Of a stretch of 13,998 bases of DNA, positions 1 to 6,817 are shown one piece after another. Made by a program: the position numbers and the translations under genes. A model generated the notes under the pieces. That model did not search any database, was not told the origin of the DNA, and was given only the letters and a program-made list of their open reading frames with translations. Numbering within the stretch: position 1 is the first letter of the stretch; each line of letters begins with the position of its first letter. The DNA lies in assembly GCA_047972145.1 (NCBI GenBank), contig JBKEAI010000151.1:1-13998 (forward strand). The letters are read 5' to 3'. This DNA is from JAMLGJ01 sp047972145 (GTDB taxonomy: Bacteria > Actinomycetota > Acidimicrobiia > Acidimicrobiales > Microtrichaceae).

Positions 1-15
1 ATGGCCCGCAAGCGC

Positions 16-48
16 CTCATAACCCGAAGGTCGCAGGTTCAAATCCTG
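16..48 (+). other. 3'-half fragment of an initiator tRNA-Met, possible attachment-site remnant
   Basis: The block reads from the anticodon loop (CTCATAA, anticodon CAT at 18-20) through CCCGA, the variable region and the T arm (GCAGG-TTCAAAT-CCTG), and looks like bacterial initiator tRNA-Met. The 5' side of the anticodon stem should be TCGGG, but positions 11-15 read AGCGC and pair with nothing. After position 48 the sequence leaves the tRNA consensus (AGGGTGCC instead of a C-rich acceptor strand), so this is not a functional tRNA. A block limited to anticodon loop through T arm is the usual extent of the identity segment left by tyrosine-recombinase integration at tRNA genes. That origin is inference, and no integrase is visible here. 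Confidence 0.55.
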
Positions 49-267
49 AGGGTGCCGAATACTCGTACGGCTTGTGTTTCGGGGGATTTTGGCGATGCGG
101 CGTAACACCCTCACCTCAAGGGAGGCGTCATCTTCGACTGGGACCGCACCCACCGAACTCGCCGGGCGGCACATGGTCGGACTCGAACCGCGGGCCACCG
201 ACATGGCTCGATCAGGACCATCGTGTCGCACACGGCGCCCAGCCGATGCCCCGTGCCGCGAGCCCGA
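49..267. other. non-coding spacer downstream of the sigma-factor operon
   Basis: No convincing coding frame is seen; the short open frames are Arg/Pro/Ser-rich antisense-type translations without Shine-Dalgarno sites. On the minus strand, about 177-205 reads like a damaged T arm plus variable loop (GTCGG-TGGCC-CGCGG-TTCGAGT-CCGAC), but only three of its five T-stem pairs form. No U-tract terminator for the leftward operon is visible. Confidence 0.4.
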
Positions 268-1590
268 TCAGCCCCGGAACGAGTCGATGAACTCGATGAT
301 CCCCGCGGCGTCCTCGGCGCCGGGATCTCGCAGGGCCTGGACCAACGGCCGCTCTTCCGGAAGGTCGGCTGGTGACGGGTTCGTGTGCAGCGTGGTCCAC
401 GGCCCGAGGAGCTCCAGCTCGGCGAAGAGCGATTCGAGCTCCTGTGTGTACTGCTCTGGAGTGACCGCGGCCGGGTCGTCTGCGGTGAGGTTCCCGCCAG
501 TTTGGGCGGCTTCGGGGCACGCCGAGCTCGTCTGTGCGAGGAGGCGCCGCATCGGGAGGTCGTCGGTGGCGGCCATGAACCCGAGTCGGGCGTCGGGGTA
601 CCGGTCGGCCAGGTACGGGTAGATGTTGCCCATCGCCTCGGCTCCGGTGGCGAGTTCCTCCGGCCACCCGGGAGGGAGCCGCAGGCCCCAGGTGGCGACC
701 AACTGGTTGGCCCAACAACGCCGAACGAGGTCGCCCGGGTCGAACCACGGTGCGGTGTCGACAAGGAGCGACACCTCGGGTTCGCCGAAGGCAGATTCGA
801 TGGCCGGATAGTTTCCGAGGGCTGCGAAGCCGCCGCTGCCGGTGCCCACGACCAGCACACGGTCGAGCTGTCCGGTGAAGGGCATCGCCGCGATGCGCGA
901 GACGAGGGTCTCCACGTTGTCGCGTCCAACGAAGTGCTGTGTGCCCGCGAGACCCTCCACCTTGCCGTAATCGAGAGTGCCCAGACCCATGTCGCCGGTC
1001 ACCTGTGGCATCCACACGACCGTGGCACCCTCGAATGGCGACCCGGATCCCAGCAAGGTCGGTGGCGACACCTCGAACCCTGCTGGCAGCTCCTCGGACG
1101 GGGTCTCCATCAGCTCCTCGAACTCAGCGGAGTCGAAGTGGTCTGTCGAGCGGGCGCAGGTCGTCGCGTCGGCGCACAGCTCGGAATCGCCGAGCACGAT
1201 CACCAGCTCTTCGATTTCCGCTCCACGGGAGATCGCGAAGCCGGACTCCGATCCGTCGCGGGCGACGATCCCTGGGTCGTCGTGCCATTCCCAGGTGGTG
1301 CCGTCACCGGATTCGACCGACAAGCTCGGAGCTGCGGGTGGGGTCTGAACCGACACCGATCCCGGATCGACGGCGACGGCCACCACCGCGAGCGCGACCA
1401 GACCGCACAACACCGACGAAACCGCCGTGACGCGGCGCCTGCGGCGTCTGCGGACACGACCACGGACACGACCTCGGACGACCTCGACACCGGGGGTAGC
1501 AGGGATCTCGATCACGTCGAGCACATCGCCCAGAGCGACGGTGAGATCATCGTAGCGGGGGTCGGACACGGGGTCCGGACGCTCAGACAA
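268..1590 (-). CDS. membrane-anchored protein encoded with an ECF sigma factor (putative anti-sigma-like)
   Basis: This 440-residue protein has a short acidic cytoplasmic segment (1-38), a very basic run at about 39-53, one hydrophobic membrane segment at about 54-74, and a roughly 365-residue, probably extracytoplasmic domain that I do not recognise. The start is TTG at 1590, overlapping the end of the sigma gene by 8 nt. GAGGTG lies 4 nt upstream, and translation is probably coupled. Single-pass proteins encoded directly after an ECF sigma gene are commonly anti-sigma factors, and the topology fits. However, the short N-terminus has no HxxxCxxC zinc anti-sigma motif, so the role is inferred from position only. 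The outer domain contains several cysteines (in LCADATTC, RRCWAN and SACPEA) that could form disulfides. It could equally be a sensor or a sigma-dependent output protein. Confidence 0.8.
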   Translation of the reverse strand: MSERPDPVSDPRYDDLTVALGDVLDVIEIPATPGVEVVRGRVRGRVRRRRRRRVTAVSSVLCGLVALAVVAVAVDPGSVSVQTPPAAPSLSVESGDGTTWEWHDDPGIVARDGSESGFAISRGAEIEELVIVLGDSELCADATTCARSTDHFDSAEFEELMETPSEELPAGFEVSPPTLLGSGSPFEGATVVWMPQVTGDMGLGTLDYGKVEGLAGTQHFVGRDNVETLVSRIAAMPFTGQLDRVLVVGTGSGGFAALGNYPAIESAFGEPEVSLLVDTAPWFDPGDLVRRCWANQLVATWGLRLPPGWPEELATGAEAMGNIYPYLADRYPDARLGFMAATDDLPMRRLLAQTSSACPEAAQTGGNLTADDPAAVTPEQYTQELESLFAELELLGPWTTLHTNPSPADLPEERPLVQALRDPGAEDAAGIIEFIDSFRG

Positions 1591-2089
1591 CGCGCACCTC
1601 TTCGTCGCTCAGCGTTCGCCGCAGCGCCTTGCGCGCACGGCTCAACAGGGCACTCGCACCGCCTTCGGTCAGCCCCATCGCCGTGCCCACTTCCGCTTCG
1701 GACAGACCGCCGACGTAGCGCAGCGCCATAGCGGTGCGTTCGCGTTCCCCGAGCTCTTCGACCGCCTCCCAGACCACGAGGCGGTCCAAGGTCGACTCGT
1801 GGCCTCGGTTGCCCTGCTGGTCGGCCGAAAGCAGGGCGCGCACCGCGGAGACCTCAGATGCGCGACGGCGGAACCGGCGACGCAACACGTTGAGCGCGGT
1901 GCGGTAGGTCCACGCTGCGGGGGAGTCCATCCGGCTGACACGCGGCCATCGTTCGAGGGCGCGCACGAACGCCTCGTCGGTCGAGTCGACCGCCGCGTCC
2001 ACGTTCCCGCCCGATGCCACGATGAGTGAGCGCGCGAGCCGGGGCCGGTTGTACCGGTACCAGTCCTCGAAGCCATCGTCGTCGCCCAT
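1583..2089 (-). CDS. ECF-family RNA polymerase sigma factor (SigE-like)
   Basis: This 168-residue protein has the two-domain layout of group IV (ECF) sigma factors. Region 2 spans about residues 8-78 (FEDWYRYNRPRLARS, then DEAFVRALERWPRV and the basic NVLRRRFRRR end). Region 4 spans about 108-160 (LGERERTAMALRYVGGLS, then the helix-turn-helix TEGGASALLSRARKALRR). It would direct RNA polymerase to a specific promoter set in response to an envelope or other signal. The ATG at 2089 has GGAGG about 13 nt upstream, which is rather long spacing. The gene lies 25 nt after the lipoprotein hydrolase and overlaps the membrane protein by 8 nt, so the three look like one transcript. There is no extra C-terminal SnoaL-type domain. 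The family call is firm; the regulon is unknown. Confidence 0.93.
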   Translation of the reverse strand: MGDDDGFEDWYRYNRPRLARSLIVASGGNVDAAVDSTDEAFVRALERWPRVSRMDSPAAWTYRTALNVLRRRFRRRASEVSAVRALLSADQQGNRGHESTLDRLVVWEAVEELGERERTAMALRYVGGLSEAEVGTAMGLTEGGASALLSRARKALRRTLSDEEVRVV

Positions 2090-2114
2090 CCAGGTGCCGA
2101 GTCCTCCGGACCGC

Positions 2115-3350
2115 TCACCCGAAAGGATAGTGGCCGGGATCGGCCGCGATCACCCCGTTGAGCCAGTTGTCCACGTCGTCGGCCAAGTTCACCAGATTCG
2201 GGTTCTTGGTTGGAACGTGTCCGGCGCCCTCGACGAGGATCGCGGCGTGCGGCGAGTCGTCCTGGGCGGCGATCGCGTCCGCGAAGCCCTGGTGCACGTA
2301 CTCGCAGTTGCCCATCCCGGCCGGGACCCCCGGGACCGGTGCCACGTCACCACTGCAGTGCGGATCCGCGGTACCCACCACGTCGAGCAGTGGGACCGCT
2401 CTGAAGTCGTCGACCTCGACTGCCTTGGTCGGGTAGATACCGTCGGCGCCCTCGACGTCCACGAAGCGTCCGACCTTGTCGACCACGGCCTGGTAGGAGA
2501 AGTCCGGGTCCATTTGCTGCTGGGGCGTGTACCCGGCTGCGAAGATCGTCAGAAGCCTCGGGGTGATGAGGTAGGCATCCAGGATCGCCGCGTTGAGGTC
2601 GATCCCCTCCTCGTGCATGCGCTGCGCGAGCGCGAAGGCGCCGACCGAACCCGCACTCGTGCCGTGCACCACCACCCACGTCGTCGGTCGCAGCTCGGCC
2701 ACGAACTCGAGCGCTGCCACGTTCGCGTCCAGTCCGTCGACCGTGTCGCCCGCGGTGCCGTAGTACGGGTTGTTCGGATAGTCGTTGCCTTCGCCGGAGT
2801 GCATGTCGTGGTCGCACAGCGAGGGCACAAGGATCCGCCAGCCCTCCGCGAGCCGACGCATCATGATCGTGTCGCCGTTGGAGTACACCCGCTTGACGAG
2901 GTCCGTCAACGACTCCTCGTCATTCATCGACTCGCCGCCGACGTACTCGGGGTTGACACCGTCGCTCGGGTCCTCGTCGGGTTCGAAGTAGCCGACGCCT
3001 CCCCCGTGCAGGAACACCCACAGGGGAGCTTCGGCCGCGACGTCGTTGTCGGGCGCGATCACAACGAAGGTGAACTTGCCCTGCCTGCCGCAGTCGAGGT
3101 CGTTGTTGCGGTACAGCTCGGCGGTGACGCTGAGCCCGTTGTAGCTCACCACACGGGTCTCCACGAGCTCGATGCCCGACGGTTCGGTGCCACCACCATC
3201 GGGTGTTGGGATGCACCCGAGCGCCAGGATCGCGATGGCGCCGAGCACTGCGAGCACCAACGGTATGCGCTTCGATGAGCGGAGGTTTCGATCCTCCCGC
3301 GGCATCGGGTGGGAAACGGATCTGGTTGAGGTGTGCTCGTTCATACCCAT
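2115..3350 (-). CDS. secreted lipoprotein alpha/beta hydrolase (esterase-like)
   Basis: This 411-residue protein has a long N-terminus, a hydrophobic signal segment at about 29-45 and a lipobox-like ALGC ending at Cys46, so it is probably exported and lipidated. The mature part has an oxyanion-hole motif HGGG at 115-118, the nucleophile elbow GTSAG with Ser232, a likely acid at Asp329 (GTADPH) and a likely base at His378 (GAGHVP). That is a complete alpha/beta-hydrolase triad in the expected order. Its substrate is unknown; an esterase or lipase acting outside the cell is likely. The gene is first in the operon, 25 nt before the sigma gene. The start is uncertain: ATG at 3350 gives the longest form, while ATG at 3344 overlaps the stop of an upstream open frame as ATGA. 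Neither has a clear Shine-Dalgarno site. Confidence 0.88.
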   Translation of the reverse strand: MGMNEHTSTRSVSHPMPREDRNLRSSKRIPLVLAVLGAIAILALGCIPTPDGGGTEPSGIELVETRVVSYNGLSVTAELYRNNDLDCGRQGKFTFVVIAPDNDVAAEAPLWVFLHGGGVGYFEPDEDPSDGVNPEYVGGESMNDEESLTDLVKRVYSNGDTIMMRRLAEGWRILVPSLCDHDMHSGEGNDYPNNPYYGTAGDTVDGLDANVAALEFVAELRPTTWVVVHGTSAGSVGAFALAQRMHEEGIDLNAAILDAYLITPRLLTIFAAGYTPQQQMDPDFSYQAVVDKVGRFVDVEGADGIYPTKAVEVDDFRAVPLLDVVGTADPHCSGDVAPVPGVPAGMGNCEYVHQGFADAIAAQDDSPHAAILVEGAGHVPTKNPNLVNLADDVDNWLNGVIAADPGHYPFG

Positions 3351-3640
3351 ACCAAGTCACGGGGCCGCTGTTTCCCTTCAGAAATGTTCCGGAGCGGGCC
3401 CAGCTTGATCGGGTGCCCGGCGCGCCCTTCGAGTTCCAGAGCCACTGCCGCCGACCCGCTCGTGGCCGAGCGCGGAGAACCGCTGCGGACAGACCTCCGA
3501 GCACGCCCACAAGGGAACCCAGCAAACACTTGGTGCAGCAGGTGTGCGATCAGTGCCACTTGCTCCCGTGGGTCGAAACAGGCCAGATCACGCATACCGT
3601 CATAGAGACGAGCTGACATACCCGCTCCGGGCGGGGTGGC
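3351..3640. other. 290-nt spacer between divergent transcription units
   Basis: This spacer should contain the promoter of the leftward sigma operon and possibly that of the rightward units, but I see no convincing -35/-10 pair. On the minus strand an open frame of up to 102 codons (from 3649 to 3341) ends in an ATGA overlap with a possible start of the lipoprotein gene. Its codons lack the strong G/C third-position bias of the neighbours and its middle is Arg/Ser/Gly-rich, so I do not call it a gene. Confidence 0.4.
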
Positions 3641-4189
3641 ATGCCACACGTACGCGCGGTCGATTCCGACGGCGCGTCGGAACTGTCCGAGCCGGCACGT
3701 GAGGTGCTCGAGACCGGTCTCGCCCAGTTCCTCACCCTGGACCGGGAGCTGCGCGCTGGTAGCGAGGCCCCGCCGCGCACCGTCGGTGTGCCCGACCAGC
3801 AGATCACCACCGCGACGATTCGACGCACCAGCAACGGTGAGCTGGTGACCGTCTTCGCCGCGCCGGTCGAAGCCGGTACCGGCGAAGGGGACGATGTCGA
3901 ACGGGCCACAGCGGGCTTGGACGAACGGCTACGAAGTGCGGGCCACGCCGCTTGGTGGGATGTCGTAGCCCCGCAACTCGACGTCGAGGTGGCCCGGGTG
4001 GTCCAACCCGGTGGGCTCTTCGTTGCCAGCGACAGCGTCCACAGCGCGGATCTCGAGGTGTTCCACGAGGGTGACAACTACCTGCCGATCGACCCCGACA
4101 CACTCGGTGCTCGTCTCGAGGGTGCCGACTTCCACGACGTGGTGGTGCGCACCAACGATCTCGGTTGGGCGGCCGTTGCCAGGGCCTGA
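3641..4189 (+). CDS. short chimeric protein ending in a SAM-methyltransferase C-terminal tail
   Basis: This 182-residue protein splits in two. Residues from about 115 to the end (EVARVVQPGG, then FVASDSV, FHEGDNYLPIDP, and VVVRTNDLGWAAVARA) match the last strands of class I SAM-dependent methyltransferases, where a 'REVARVLRPGG' turn precedes the final sheet. Residues 1-114 lack the glycine-rich SAM-binding motif I (DxGxGxG) and an acidic loop, and I do not recognise them. The product therefore cannot be a complete methyltransferase; a typical one would be about 200-270 residues with motif I near the start. I see no alternative frame restoring the missing part, so a deletion or fusion is more likely than a simple frameshift. 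Start ATG 3641 has only a weak G-rich site upstream. It lies on the same strand as the acyltransferase, 191 nt ahead of it. Confidence 0.6.
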   Translation: MPHVRAVDSDGASELSEPAREVLETGLAQFLTLDRELRAGSEAPPRTVGVPDQQITTATIRRTSNGELVTVFAAPVEAGTGEGDDVERATAGLDERLRSAGHAAWWDVVAPQLDVEVARVVQPGGLFVASDSVHSADLEVFHEGDNYLPIDPDTLGARLEGADFHDVVVRTNDLGWAAVARA

Positions 4190-4224
4190 TCGCCGCAGTC
4201 TTCAAGCGGACGTTCCGGGGGTGC

Positions 4225-4274
4225 CCGTCGTGCCGTGCTCGGTGGGTCGTCGTCACCCGGTGTCGGCACGACGG
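4225..4274. repeat. 11-bp perfect inverted repeat between the methyltransferase-tail gene and the acyltransferase
   Basis: CCGTCGTGCCG at 4225-4235 is the exact reverse complement of 4264-4274, with a 28-nt loop that itself contains GGGT/ACCC. It begins 36 nt after the upstream stop. It could be a transcript-end hairpin or a protein-binding site; no T-run follows, so a classical rho-independent terminator is not supported. Confidence 0.35.
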
Positions 4275-4369
4275 CGTTGCGCCTGAAGCGTCAACCGGTC
4301 GCGGAATCTGCCCAGGTGTGCGGACAGTACGGTGGTGGTGGATTTGTCCACGGGGTTCGCGTCGAGCGC

Positions 4370-4374
4370 GGAGG
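4370..4374 (+). promoter_or_regulatory. Shine-Dalgarno site deciding the acyltransferase start
   Basis: GGAGG lies 6 nt before ATG 4381. The open frame could be extended to 4165, but the extra 72 residues are Arg/Cys-rich and unlike the family, so the ATG at 4381 (MEQLSGLDATFLYME) is the real start. Confidence 0.75.
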
Positions 4375-4380
4375 TTTGTC

Positions 4381-5874
4381 ATGGAGCAGCTGAGCGGTCT
4401 CGATGCGACGTTCCTCTACATGGAGACGTCCACCCAGTTCGGCCACGTCTCGGGTCTGTCGGTCTTCGCCCGCCCCGACGATGACGACTACGACCCACTC
4501 ACTGCATGGCGCGACGAGATCGGCCGCCGGGTGCACCGCCTGGAACCCTTGAGGCGCCGTGTCCGCAACGTGCCGTTCCGTGTCGATCATCCCTTCTGGG
4601 AAGACGACGCGGACTTCGACCTCGAATACCACGTGCGTCACTCCGCTGTCGCGCCGCCGGGCTCCGACCGCCAACTCGGCGAGCTCGTAGCCCGAATAAT
4701 CGGTCGTCCACTCGATCGCCGTCACCCGTTGTGGGAGAGCTACGTGATCGAGGGCCTGAGCGACGACCGGTTCGCGATCCTCACCAAGTTCCACCACGCG
4801 ACCGTCGACGGCGCGTCGGGTGTGGAGCTGCTCACCCTCATGCTCGACGAGGATCCCGACGGTGGGCCCGGAGATGACGTCGAGCTTGTGCAGTGGACAC
4901 CCCAGCCACCCGAAAGCGATGCATCGGTGTTGGCACGTGCGGCTCTCGGGCTGATCCGCAAACCCGGGCGGGGCATGGTGCTGGGTGCGCGCACGGTGCG
5001 CCAGATCGGCGCGGCGACCCGCAACCCGGTACTTGTCGCCGCGGCGGACCAACTCCGGTCGAACCTGCGCGGGCCGGTGGGCTCGTTGCTCAACATCGGG
5101 CGCGAACGCTCACCCGAAGGGGAGGTGGCAGGTCCACTGCCGTCCGCGATGGCACCTCCGACACCGTTCAACGACACCATCTCGGCGCACCGTCGCATGG
5201 CGTTCCGTTCGATCTCGTTGACATCGGTCAAAGCGGTCAAGAACGCAGCGGGTGTCACGCTCAACGACGTCGTGATGGCGATGTGCGCGGGAGGTCTCCG
5301 GCACTGGTTGGAGGACCACGACGCTCTGCCCGACAAACCGCTGGTTGCGATGGTCCCGATGTCGATCCGCACCGGGGACGAGGAGCAGCGCTGGACCAAT
5401 CGGGTGTCGGCCATGTTCGCCGGGCTGCCCACCGACGAGCCGGACCCACTGGAGCGGGTCCACAAGATCCACGAGTCGATGGTCGGCGCCAAGGGACTCC
5501 ACGATGCGGTACCGGCCGAGGAGCTGACCGACTTCACCCAGTTCGCCCCACCAGCGGTGTTTGCCACGGCCATGCGCACCGCGTTCAGGCTCACCGGACG
5601 CTTCACCTCTCCGGTCAACCTGGTGGTGTCCAATGTTCCGGGGCCACGCCAGAGCCTGTACACCGCTGGTGCGGAGCTGTTGCACTACTACCCGGTGTCC
5701 ACGGTGGTCGACGGTCAGGGGCTGAACGTCACCGTGCAGAGCTACCGCGACACGCTCGATGTGGGTCTCGTCGCCTGCCGTGAACTTGTACCGGACCTGT
5801 GGGACATGGCCGACGCGATCGTCGAGGAGCTCGCTGTGATCGGCAAGACCGTCGGAGTCGACGTCGAGCTGTAG
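4381..5874 (+). CDS. wax ester synthase/diacylglycerol O-acyltransferase (WS/DGAT)
   Basis: This 497-residue protein has the usual length for the bacterial WS/DGAT family, which transfers acyl groups from acyl-CoA to diacylglycerol or long-chain alcohols and so makes storage triacylglycerol or wax esters at the membrane. It starts with the typical LSGLDATFLYMET segment. The catalytic HHxxxDG motif is at His138, His139, Asp143 and Gly144 (FHHATVDGASG). It also has the PLW motif (RRHPLWESYVIEGL), the ND motif (TLNDVVMAMCAGGLRHWL) and the C-terminal SNVPGP segment. All family hallmarks are intact, so the enzyme is probably active; substrate preference cannot be told from sequence. The gene stands alone, with a 191-nt spacer upstream and a hairpin just past the stop. 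Confidence 0.95.
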   Translation: MEQLSGLDATFLYMETSTQFGHVSGLSVFARPDDDDYDPLTAWRDEIGRRVHRLEPLRRRVRNVPFRVDHPFWEDDADFDLEYHVRHSAVAPPGSDRQLGELVARIIGRPLDRRHPLWESYVIEGLSDDRFAILTKFHHATVDGASGVELLTLMLDEDPDGGPGDDVELVQWTPQPPESDASVLARAALGLIRKPGRGMVLGARTVRQIGAATRNPVLVAAADQLRSNLRGPVGSLLNIGRERSPEGEVAGPLPSAMAPPTPFNDTISAHRRMAFRSISLTSVKAVKNAAGVTLNDVVMAMCAGGLRHWLEDHDALPDKPLVAMVPMSIRTGDEEQRWTNRVSAMFAGLPTDEPDPLERVHKIHESMVGAKGLHDAVPAEELTDFTQFAPPAVFATAMRTAFRLTGRFTSPVNLVVSNVPGPRQSLYTAGAELLHYYPVSTVVDGQGLNVTVQSYRDTLDVGLVACRELVPDLWDMADAIVEELAVIGKTVGVDVEL

Positions 5875-5881
5875 TGCCTTG

Positions 5882-5900
5882 GCGGGTGCTTCGTGTCCGC
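5882..5900 (+). terminator. weak hairpin just after the acyltransferase stop
   Basis: GCGG at 5882-5885 pairs with CCGC at 5897-5900, extended inward by G-U pairs around a TTC-containing loop, 7 nt after the stop codon. No T-run follows, so it is at best a weak or rho-assisted transcript end. Confidence 0.25.
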
Positions 5901-6007
5901 AGCGACTCTGAGTCCCACCCCAGCTTGCGATACAGCCGACCTGTCGAATCGTCGCCCTGATCCAGCACATGATGCGCCGCAGGCCGGCGGTCGGGGCGGC
6001 GCGTACG

Positions 6008-6031
6008 ATCGACTCGACGCCCAAAGTCGAT
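6008..6031. repeat. 7-bp inverted repeat upstream of the phosphoribosyltransferase
   Basis: ATCGACT (6008-6014) and AGTCGAT (6025-6031) are perfect reverse complements 10 nt apart, about 70 nt before the start codon. The centre-to-centre distance is 17 nt. A regulator site is possible, but a chance match of this size is also plausible, and no clear promoter is seen around it. Confidence 0.2.
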
Positions 6032-6098
6032 TCCGCGCAGGAGCAGCCGCTGTCCGGGGGCCTTCCTCGCGTGTGAATCCGAAAGTTGGAAGTGATCC

Positions 6099-6656
6099 AT
6101 GTCCCAAAGGCTCTACAACGTGGAACTCGACGGCAGCGGCATCGTGTTGTCGTTGCCGATCGTCAACGTCAAGGGCACCGATATCGCCCTGTTCAATCCG
6201 CGTGGCAAGACCGAGCTGAACCGCAGATGTGCCCAACTGCTGGCTGCGAGGTTCCCCAAGGAAGCCACGGTCATCCTGATGGCGGCCGGCAAGGCCGAGG
6301 GTCTGTTGCAGGCGACCTCGGAGGTGGCGAACATTCCCGCTGCGGTAGCCGTGAAGGAGATCAAGCCGTACATGACGAACCTGGTGTCCCTGGACGTCGG
6401 GACCGTCACCAGCGACCCGCAGCAACTCCACATGGACGAGGAATCGCTGGCGATGATGAGGGGTGCCTTCGTGATCATCCTGGACGACGTCGTGTCCAGC
6501 GGCGCCACCGAGAGCGTGCTCAAGAGGTTCATCGAGCTCGCTGGAGGGACCCACATCGGTACCGCAGCGGTCTTCACCGAAGGCACCCGCCGCGCGGAGG
6601 TGATCTCGCTGGGTCACCTGCCGCTGCCCGCTGTGCCCAACGAATCTGCGCGTTGA
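6099..6656 (+). CDS. purine-type phosphoribosyltransferase (adenine phosphoribosyltransferase-like)
   Basis: This 185-residue type I phosphoribosyltransferase carries the PRPP-binding loop VIILDDVVSSGAT at about 125-137, with the acidic pair Asp129-Asp130. Upstream is a base-binding half with AAGKAEGLLQATSEVANIP at about 62-80, in the position where APRT/XPRT proteins have their EAKG/EARG-type segment. The length matches adenine or xanthine phosphoribosyltransferases, which salvage a free purine base with PRPP to give the nucleotide and pyrophosphate in the cytoplasm. The loop reads SSGAT rather than the ATGGT of classical APRT, so base specificity is open; a regulatory PRTase is also possible. 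ATG 6099 follows GGAAGTG at a suitable distance. The gene stands alone on the plus strand and converges with the dehydrogenase at 6818. Confidence 0.85.
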   Translation: MSQRLYNVELDGSGIVLSLPIVNVKGTDIALFNPRGKTELNRRCAQLLAARFPKEATVILMAAGKAEGLLQATSEVANIPAAVAVKEIKPYMTNLVSLDVGTVTSDPQQLHMDEESLAMMRGAFVIILDDVVSSGATESVLKRFIELAGGTHIGTAAVFTEGTRRAEVISLGHLPLPAVPNESAR

Positions 6657-6707
6657 CGCGACCTCGTCAAGCGCACCGACGATCTCGGCTGGGCTGATCG
6701 TTGCCGG
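6657..6707 (+). pseudogene. relic of a methyltransferase C-terminal tail
   Basis: Directly after the phosphoribosyltransferase stop, and in the same frame, the sequence reads RDLVKRTDDLGWADR. This mirrors DVVVRTNDLGWAAVAR at the end of the chimeric protein encoded at 3641-4189. The DNA also matches: 6671-6694 agrees with 4147-4170 at 22 of 24 positions, and the match resumes after a 1-nt indel as CGTTGCC. It has no start codon and no methyltransferase body. The best explanation is a decayed, duplicated gene end. Confidence 0.5.
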
Positions 6708-6712
6708 CCGCA

Positions 6713-6733
6713 CCGACGCATCGTCGGGTCTTT
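6713..6733 (+). terminator. small hairpin between convergent genes
   Basis: CCGACG-CAT-CGTCGG is a perfect 6-bp stem with a 3-nt loop at 6713-6727, followed by GTCTTT. It lies between the rightward phosphoribosyltransferase and the leftward dehydrogenase, where a terminator is expected. The T-run is short, so confidence is low. Confidence 0.35.
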
Positions 6734-6817
6734 CGGGTCGGCAACACGACGTGGCCGAGACCAGGCCGAGCCGGTTCGTGACCCTCGACCGTGCATGAGC
6801 TCACCGTCTGATCAAGG

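Noticed and set aside
1..60. Intact tRNA-Met gene
   Set aside because: The anticodon stem cannot form (AGCGC opposite CCCGA), the first T-stem pair is broken and the acceptor strand does not match; only the 3' half is recognisable.
385..1731. Long plus-strand open frame antisense to the membrane protein and sigma factor
   Set aside because: It is a by-product of GC-rich coding on the opposite strand: composition is atypical, no family is recognised, and it crosses two well-supported genes.
2022..3278. Long plus-strand open frame antisense to the lipoprotein hydrolase
   Set aside because: It is an antisense shadow of a gene with a complete catalytic triad; the translation is Val/Arg/His-rich without a recognisable domain.
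3350..3390. ECF-type promoter (GGAAC on the minus strand at 3390-3386) for the sigma operon
   Set aside because: No CGTC/CGTT-like -10 element is found at 16-17 nt, so the match to the -35 motif is probably chance.
4165..4380. N-terminal extension of the acyltransferase
   Set aside because: The 72 extra residues do not resemble the family, and GGAGG lies at the right distance from ATG 4381.
5110..6024. Minus-strand open frames across the acyltransferase
   Set aside because: The plus-strand WS/DGAT has all its family motifs; the reverse frames are Arg/His/Val-rich and lack ribosome sites.
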